Positions 61,286 through 64,000 of a stretch of DNA of 64,000 nucleotides are shown piece after piece (within the stretch, counting starts at the first letter, position 1; each line of letters begins with the position of its first letter). The position numbers were made by a program, and so were the translations under genes. Origin of the DNA: Rattus norvegicus (taxonomy: Eukaryota > Chordata > Mammalia > Rodentia > Muridae); contig NC_086021.1 of the NCBI RefSeq assembly GCF_036323735.1, forward strand, positions 129,773,976 to 129,837,975. The letters are read 5' to 3'. Under the pieces are notes generated by a model. It ran no database searches, was not told where the DNA came from, and saw only the letters and a program-made list of their open reading frames with translations.

Positions 61286-64000
61286 GTACTCTTGTACCAT
61301 GGTTCTCATGTGGAGGTTAGAGGACAACTTGTGGATGTTGGTTTCTCCTTTCCTTCTATCTACCATGTGAGTTCTAGATATGGTTCTCGGGTCTTCTGGC
61401 TGAACTTTCTTGCTGGCTTGACAGTATTTTCTTATTATTTCATAAATCATTTGCTTACACAAGCTATTTTCAGTTCCTTTAATACATGCTTTATAGGCAT
61501 CTAGTGTGTGATCAACAAGTGGAGTGTATGCAATAATTTATTCGCTAGGTGCATGGATTTAGGCATGGCAAATAAAGTGAATGATCACCAGTTGTCTACA
61601 GTATTCTATAACATGATATAGGAACACTTGAAAACAAGCCAGCAAGGAGATGATTGGGCAGGACTTTATCCACTAGCTGGAAGGGCATGTATCTGATAGG
61701 CCCATTCCCTTCCTGGGCTAAGCAGTTTGACATGAGGAGTAATATTCTCTCAGTATGTGACTATTTCTCTTTGTTTTTAGACAGAGGCACCTCTGCTCAT
61801 CCGTCCCTACCTTGCAGACATGACCCTCTCTGAAATCCATGCAGTGATGACTGGAGGCTTTGCTACTATAGCAGGCACAGTGTTGGGAGCCTTCATATCC
61901 TTTGGGGTGAGGCACAGTCAACAGAATCGCACTTGGTGCACCCACGTTGAGCCCTATAGTGGTGCTAATCCCCATCTGGCTTTACAGATTGATGCATCAT
62001 CCTTGATTTCTGCCTCAGTGATGGCTGCCCCTTGTGCACTTGCCTTGTCCAAACTGGTATATCCAGAAGTAGAAGAGTCCAAGTTCAAGAGCAAGGAGGG
62101 AGTGAAGCTGCCTCGAGGGTGAGCAGGGGACAATTCAGGAGATGGTGATGTGTGCTACCTAGAGAAGCCTAGTGTGCTAGAGACTTCCAGTTTCCCCGAA
62201 GGAAGAAGGTCTGTTACCCCATGTCCCCTTTTGCTATTTTGGCTTCCCAGCTAATCATTTTCAATTTTTGTTTTGTTTGGGTTTAACTTTCCCACCTGTA
62301 TTAGTGCCTTATATAAAAATATTCCAAGTTCTAGGCATCAGACTTTCATAGCAAGAGCATCTGAATCACTTCAGAGAAAGTATTGCTAAGGAGTCGCATC
62401 ACCCCTCACAGTGGCTGGCTGCCCACTTCTTCCACTTTAGGGTCAATGGAGCTTCTCCTCTCTGAGGAGCTGAGACTACTGTAGGTAGCATATTCTTTCT
62501 CTATGCCCAATAACCACAGGGAAGAGAGGAATATTCTGGAAGCCGCGAGCAACGGAGCCACAGATGCCATAGGCCTTGTTGCTAATGTTGCAGCCAACCT
62601 GATTGCCTTTCTGGCTGTATTGGCCTTCATCAATTCTACCCTTTCCTGGCTGGGGGAAATGGTGGATATCCATGGACTCACTTTCCAGGTAAAGTCTTAT
62701 ATGTGTTGGGCTTGTTTTCCTGACCCTCAGTAAGCTGAAAGCCTGAGGCAGAGAAGGTGGTGGAGAAAGGAGAGGAGCCTAAGTGTCTGGAGTGACTCCT
62801 GGCACCTGACCTTTGTTGTCTTCTCTTCCTTTCCCTTCTTTCTCTCTCCCTCAGGTCATCTGCTCCTATGTCCTAAGGCCAATGGTTTTCATGATGGGTG
62901 TACAGTGGGCAGACTGCCCATTGGTGGCTGAGATAGTGGGAGTCAAATTCTTCATAAATGAATTTGTGGCCTATCAACAACTGTCTCAGTACAAGAACAA
63001 ACGTCTCTCTGGAGTCGAAGAGTGGATCAATGGCGAGAAACAGTGGATTTCTGTAAGTGACAATCCAGCAAATAACAGAGCGAGAAGCATATCTGAGGGA
63101 AGGCACAATGTGCCACACAAATATTGGGGGCCCAAGGTGTTTCTTAGTGTCCCAGCCTAAGCACGAGACAAGCAGAAGCATGTGTGTCAGTACTCAAGCT
63201 TCTGCTTCAGGTCTGTGTTCTTTCTCTTTTGCATTCTTACCCAACTTTGATCTATGAGCTGATTGCTGTTCCTTACATTGGGACTGTCCAAAGAACATAT
63301 CTTCTCCTGGATGTCCTACTTCCATTTATGTGCACATTCAAATGTCTATGAAACAACCTTTCTTGCCTCTGCCTTTGCATCTAGGTCATTTTCTCTGTAT
63401 CTTTAGTAAGAATCCTGTTGGGTCAGGAGTTGTGTAGTATTACCATATCATGACAGTGGTTGTAACTGGGGCTGGTTGTTTTCTGAGCACCATTTGTGAT
63501 TCCTTAGAGCACTGTAAGAAAGTTTTGGTGTGCCCTGGAACTTCCAACCTGGTTCTGAGCCTAGGTTGGAATTTACTAGGACTAAATTTATCTACTTGTT
63601 TCCCCCCCCAGGTGAAGGCTGAAATCATTGCAACATTTTCTCTCTGTGGATTTGCCAATCTTACTTCCATAGGGATCACACTGGGAGGCTTGAGTGAGTT
63701 GTTCAATTCCCCCAGGTCCTCTACATGCCAGGCAGATCCAGCCTTAGCTCACTGCAAAGCTGAGGCTCGCTAGAGAACCTGGAATGAAGTGGACCTCTCA
63801 GGCCACACATAACTCAGAGCTATCGCAGTCAGTCTGACTACCGTATATCCTTTATAATCGATGTCTTATCTCCCTCTTCTCCTTTCTCCAAGGCACAAAT
63901 GCACTTTATTTTTATCTTCCTTTTAAGAAAGAGGTTATGAAAATTATATTTCTATCTTGCTGCTAAACTGCCAAAGGTACTTTCTGAAATTAACCTACTC
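46629..64000 (+). CDS. Slc28a2: Slc28a2, Na+-coupled concentrative nucleoside transporter 2 (CNT2), 14 coding exons, 3' incomplete
   Basis: Plasma-membrane symporter that imports purine nucleosides and uridine down the sodium gradient. Splicing 46629-46709, 46803-46894, 54327-54418, 55216-55399, 57416-57557, 58572-58685, 59070-59147, 59277-59357, 59777-59857, 61781-61906, 61988-62118, 62520-62688, 62855-63052 and 63612-63693 gives 1651 nt: 550 codons plus one base with no internal stop, all junctions GT/AG. Family hallmarks are visible: hydrophilic N-terminus, serial hydrophobic segments from about residue 79, the block ETLAVAGNIF followed by TEAPLLIRPY, EAASNGATDA, NEFVAY and CGFAN. Gly314-Met315 and Thr348-Val349 sit where purine selectivity is set in this family (CNT1 has Ser-Gln and Ser-Leu there). 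The rodent protein is about 659 residues, so the C-terminus lies beyond the window. The start ATG has G at -3 and +4. A close rodent paralog (Slc28a2b-like) is the main alternative. Confidence 0.96.
46803..46894 (+). CDS. Slc28a2: Slc28a2 coding exon 2 (residues 28-58)
   Basis: Follows acceptor TTCTAG and continues the cytoplasmic N-terminal region (EVGNLEQGKT at the start, SSLW near the end). Donor GTAAGG at 46895. The last Arg codon is split AG/G with the next exon. The next intron is 7.4 kb and repeat-filled. Confidence 0.92.
47345..47520 (-). mobile_element. B1 SINE, minus strand
   Basis: Reverse B1-like: GTGATAGAGTTACTATGTTA, then TTGCCTCAAACTCCTGAGGG. Preceded by GTTT-type low complexity. 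Confidence 0.5.
48180..48606 (+). repeat. Large (TATC)n / (TATG TATC)n microsatellite array
   Basis: About 420 bp of TATC and TATG units, with internal pure TATC runs (48434-48540) and higher-order TATC-TATG periodicity (48300-48390). The long Tyr/Leu/Ser/Ile open frames (up to 230 codons) are products of the repeat. Confidence 0.98.
49210..49329 (+). repeat. (ATCC)n / (ACCC)n / (TATC)n array
   Basis: CATC units (49225-49260), ACCC units, then a pure TATC run (49277-49328). Confidence 0.97.
49420..49597 (-). mobile_element. B2 SINE, minus strand
   Basis: AAAGATTTATTTATTTATTA tail region, ATGAGTACACTGTAGTTGTC, GAATTTGAACTCAGGACCTG, ending in AGCCATCTCTCTAGCCC. Confidence 0.85.
50047..50757 (-). 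mobile_element. 5'-truncated L1 3' UTR, minus strand, interrupted by ID
   Basis: CTATCTTTATTAACTTGAGT tail, then the same 3' UTR as at 21400-22110. No clear target-site duplication found by eye. Confidence 0.85.
50075..50172 (-). mobile_element. ID SINE nested in the intronic L1
   Basis: GAGCTGGGGACCGAACCCAG and GCGCTCTACCACTGAGTTAA. Flanked by ACTTGAGTGTTT (50063-50074) and ACTTGAATGTTT (from 50173), a 12-bp duplication with one difference. Confidence 0.92.
51204..51300 (-). mobile_element. ID SINE in Slc28a2 intron 2
   Basis: T-tail, GGAGCTGGGGACCGAACCCA and CTACCACTGAGCTAAATCCC. Perfect 14-bp duplication GGGATGGTTCTTTT at 51190-51203 and 51301-51314. Confidence 0.95.
52693..52830 (+). 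mobile_element. B2-like SINE, plus strand
   Basis: GTGGCTGGGGAGTTGGCTCA head and ACATGCACTGCTCTTTCAGA body. Diverged. Confidence 0.65.
54327..54418 (+). CDS. Slc28a2: Slc28a2 coding exon 3 (residues 58-88)
   Basis: Follows acceptor CATCAG. It encodes a basic juxtamembrane stretch (RILQPFTKAR) and the start of the first hydrophobic segment (KKILLGLLCL). Donor GTGAGA at 54419 leaves one base of the next codon (G/CG, Ala). Frame and phase match exons 2 and 4. Confidence 0.93.
55216..55399 (+). CDS. Slc28a2: Slc28a2 coding exon 4 (residues 89-150)
   Basis: Finishes the first membrane segment (AYAAYLLAACIL), encodes a second (ALFVITCLVIFILACHFL), then a strongly basic loop (KKFFAKKSIRCLKPLKNTR). 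Acceptor CACAG; donor GTAAGT at 55400. The split Arg codon is AG/G. Confidence 0.94.
55785..56050 (-). mobile_element. B1/B4-type SINE sequence, minus strand, in intron 4
   Basis: ACAAGGTCTCTTGCCCATGC, CTCCTGCCTCCACCTCTTCA and GAGTGCTGGGATTGAGCCCA are reverse B1-like. The 205-codon open frame across it has no gene signature. Confidence 0.5.
56404..56622 (+). mobile_element. URR1 hAT-type DNA transposon (non-autonomous)
   Basis: Begins CAGTGGTTCTCAACCTTCCT and contains ATGTAAATATCTGTTATGTA, ending in GACCCACAGGTCAAGAGACA. This is a recognisable, diverged URR1 element with inverted ends. Confidence 0.8.
56660..56880 (-). mobile_element. B3 SINE, minus strand
   Basis: TTTTATGTGTATGAGTGTTT, GCCACATGCATGGCTGGTGC, TACAGGTGGTTGGTGAGCCA and GGAAATTGAACCTGAGTCCA in the reverse B3 order. 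Confidence 0.85.
56930..57012 (-). mobile_element. Old ID/B4-like SINE fragment
   Basis: CATTCTAGGCAAGTGCTCTG and CTGAGCTACATTTCCAGCC resemble the reverse tRNA-Ala-like head. Confidence 0.55.
57416..57557 (+). CDS. Slc28a2: Slc28a2 coding exon 5 (residues 150-197)
   Basis: Two membrane segments: VFMGAAVVGLILWLAL, and ISFAGICMFILILFAC after a short loop. Acceptor TCCAG at 57411-57415; donor GTGAGT at 57558. The intron begins with GTGAGT and the next exon begins with GTGAGC, so a near-identical hexamer occurs on both sides of the intron. Confidence 0.94.
57797..57888 (+). repeat. (GGAA)n / (GAAA)n homopurine array in intron 5
   Basis: About 90 bp of purines only, in AAGG and AAAG units, just after exon 5. 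Confidence 0.96.
58050..58448 (+). mobile_element. Rodent MER-type repeat in intron 5
   Basis: GGAAGTCAGAACAGAAACTC, GGATCCTGGAGGCAGGAGCT, AGAACCCAGGACCACCAGCA and the end GTGTCAAGTTAACATAAAAC with TAGCCAGCAC. Same family as 42430-42780; name not certain. Confidence 0.7.
58572..58685 (+). CDS. Slc28a2: Slc28a2 coding exon 6 (residues 198-235)
   Basis: Encodes VSWRTVFWGLGLQFVFGILV, a membrane segment, then a loop with RTEPGFNAFQWLGDQIQ. Acceptor CTCAG; donor GTACAG at 58686. Exactly 38 codons, phase 0 at both ends. Confidence 0.95.
59070..59147 (+). CDS. Slc28a2: Slc28a2 coding exon 7 (residues 236-261)
   Basis: 26 codons beginning IFLAYTVEGSSFVFG, part of the conserved transport core of the CNT family. 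Acceptor CTTCAG; donor GTAATA at 59148. Phase 0 at both ends. Confidence 0.95.
59277..59357 (+). CDS. Slc28a2: Slc28a2 coding exon 8 (residues 262-288)
   Basis: 27 codons forming one membrane segment (SLPIIIFFGCVMSILYYLGL) and a polar end VQWVIQK. Acceptor TTGCAG; donor GTAAGG at 59358. The preceding intron is 129 bp. Confidence 0.95.
59777..59857 (+). CDS. Slc28a2: Slc28a2 coding exon 9 (residues 289-315), substrate-site helix
   Basis: Encodes IAWFLQITMGTTAAETLAVA followed by GNIFVGM. This is the conserved re-entrant/TM7 region of CNT proteins. The exon ends exactly after Gly314-Met315, the pair aligned with CNT1 Ser-Gln that governs pyrimidine versus purine preference. Acceptor TTTAG; donor GTAAGT at 59858. 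Confidence 0.95.
59960..60112 (-). mobile_element. B1 SINE, minus strand, in intron 9
   Basis: TTTTTCTGAGACAGGGTGTT, GCCCAGGCTGACCTCAGAGT, CCCAAGTGCTGGGCATATAG and GCATGTGTCACCGCG: clear reverse B1. Confidence 0.88.
60517..60780 (+). mobile_element. Diverged rodent MER-type repeat in intron 9
   Basis: TTTGCTGTGATGAAGTACCA start and later diverged sequence, paralleling the element at 42430. Confidence 0.5.
61216..61425 (-). mobile_element. B3 SINE, minus strand, with (TG)n tail
   Basis: A TG microsatellite (about 61220-61282) adjoins TGGAGGTTAGAGGACAACTT and ATGTGAGTTCTAGATATGGT, reverse B3. Confidence 0.75.
61781..61906 (+). CDS. Slc28a2: Slc28a2 coding exon 10 (residues 316-357)
   Basis: Begins with the family signature TEAPLLIRPYLADMTLSE and includes Thr348-Val349, the second purine-selectivity pair, within a glycine-rich membrane helix ending ISFG. 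Acceptor TTTTTAG; donor GTGAGG at 61907. The next intron is only 81 bp. Confidence 0.96.
61988..62118 (+). CDS. Slc28a2: Slc28a2 coding exon 11 (residues 358-401)
   Basis: Encodes IDASSLISASVMAAPCALAL, a membrane segment, then a charged loop rich in Glu and Lys (PEVEESKFKSKEG). Acceptor TTTACAG; donor GTGAGC at 62119. The split Gly codon is GG/G. Confidence 0.95.
62520..62688 (+). CDS. Slc28a2: Slc28a2 coding exon 12 (residues 401-457)
   Basis: Contains the conserved re-entrant motif EAASNGATDAIGL followed by the long hydrophobic run VAANLIAFLAVLAFI. Acceptor CCACAG; donor GTAAAG at 62689. Ends in phase 0 after TFQ. Confidence 0.95.
62855..63052 (+). CDS. Slc28a2: Slc28a2 coding exon 13 (residues 458-523)
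   Basis: 66 codons. It includes a membrane segment (VICSYVLRPMVFMMGV), the conserved NEFVAYQQLS block and a polar loop ending KQWIS. Acceptor CCTCAG after a pyrimidine tract; donor GTAAGT at 63053. Confidence 0.95.
63612..63693 (+). CDS. Slc28a2: Slc28a2 coding exon 14 (residues 524-551, last in window)
   Basis: Encodes the family motif CGFANLTSIGITLGG within a membrane segment. Acceptor is a C-run followed by CAG; donor GTGAGT at 63694 leaves one base of the next codon. The remaining 3' exons lie beyond position 64000. Confidence 0.93.

Overview
The window is mammalian, almost certainly rat (Rattus) nuclear DNA. It carries ID-family SINEs (BC1/tRNA-Ala derived, several with intact target-site duplications), rodent B1, B2 and B3 SINEs, young L1 3' ends of the rat type, older Lx-type L1 ends, a URR1 hAT element and long microsatellites. 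Apart from the tRNA genes, only one protein-coding gene is supported. Other open frames are repeat remnants, microsatellite translations or chance frames.

Region 1 (about 1-5 kb) begins with a truncated L1 and SINE debris. It then holds three sequence-identical tRNA-His (GUG) genes in a CpG-rich neighbourhood, two on the minus strand and one on the plus strand. Copies 1 and 2 share upstream CRE-like and NRF1-like elements at matching distances, and all three share a structured 3' trailer. Human chromosome 15q21 also has tRNA-His genes near SLC28A2, so the synteny fits.

Region 2 (about 5-34 kb) is intergenic. It holds L1 insertions with clean target-site duplications, an old minus-strand ERVK-type element recognised by its tRNA-Lys primer-binding site and split from its flank by an L1 that itself carries an ID element, Lx L1 ends, a 33-nt U2 snRNA retro-fragment, a severely truncated ID copy, LTR-like sequence and an 82-bp perfect direct repeat.

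Region 3 (about 34-46 kb) is dominated by two same-orientation class III (ERVL) relics. They retain reverse-transcriptase, RNase H, integrase and dUTPase-like blocks, are broken by many stops and carry nested L1, Lx, B2 and MER-type insertions. The second ends in an LTR remnant about 450 bp upstream of the Slc28a2 start codon.

Region 4 (46.6-64 kb) is Slc28a2, encoding concentrative nucleoside transporter 2 (CNT2), on the plus strand. Fourteen coding exons are present, giving 550 complete codons in a continuous reading frame with GT/AG junctions. The gene runs off the right edge; the remaining C-terminal part (about 109 residues if the protein is about 659 long) is outside the window. Exon boundaries were read by eye from translation and splice signals.

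No novel multi-gene system is present. The most interesting signals are the tRNA-His promoter and trailer structure, the LTR next to the Slc28a2 start, the ERVL pair and several unusual retrotransposition products.
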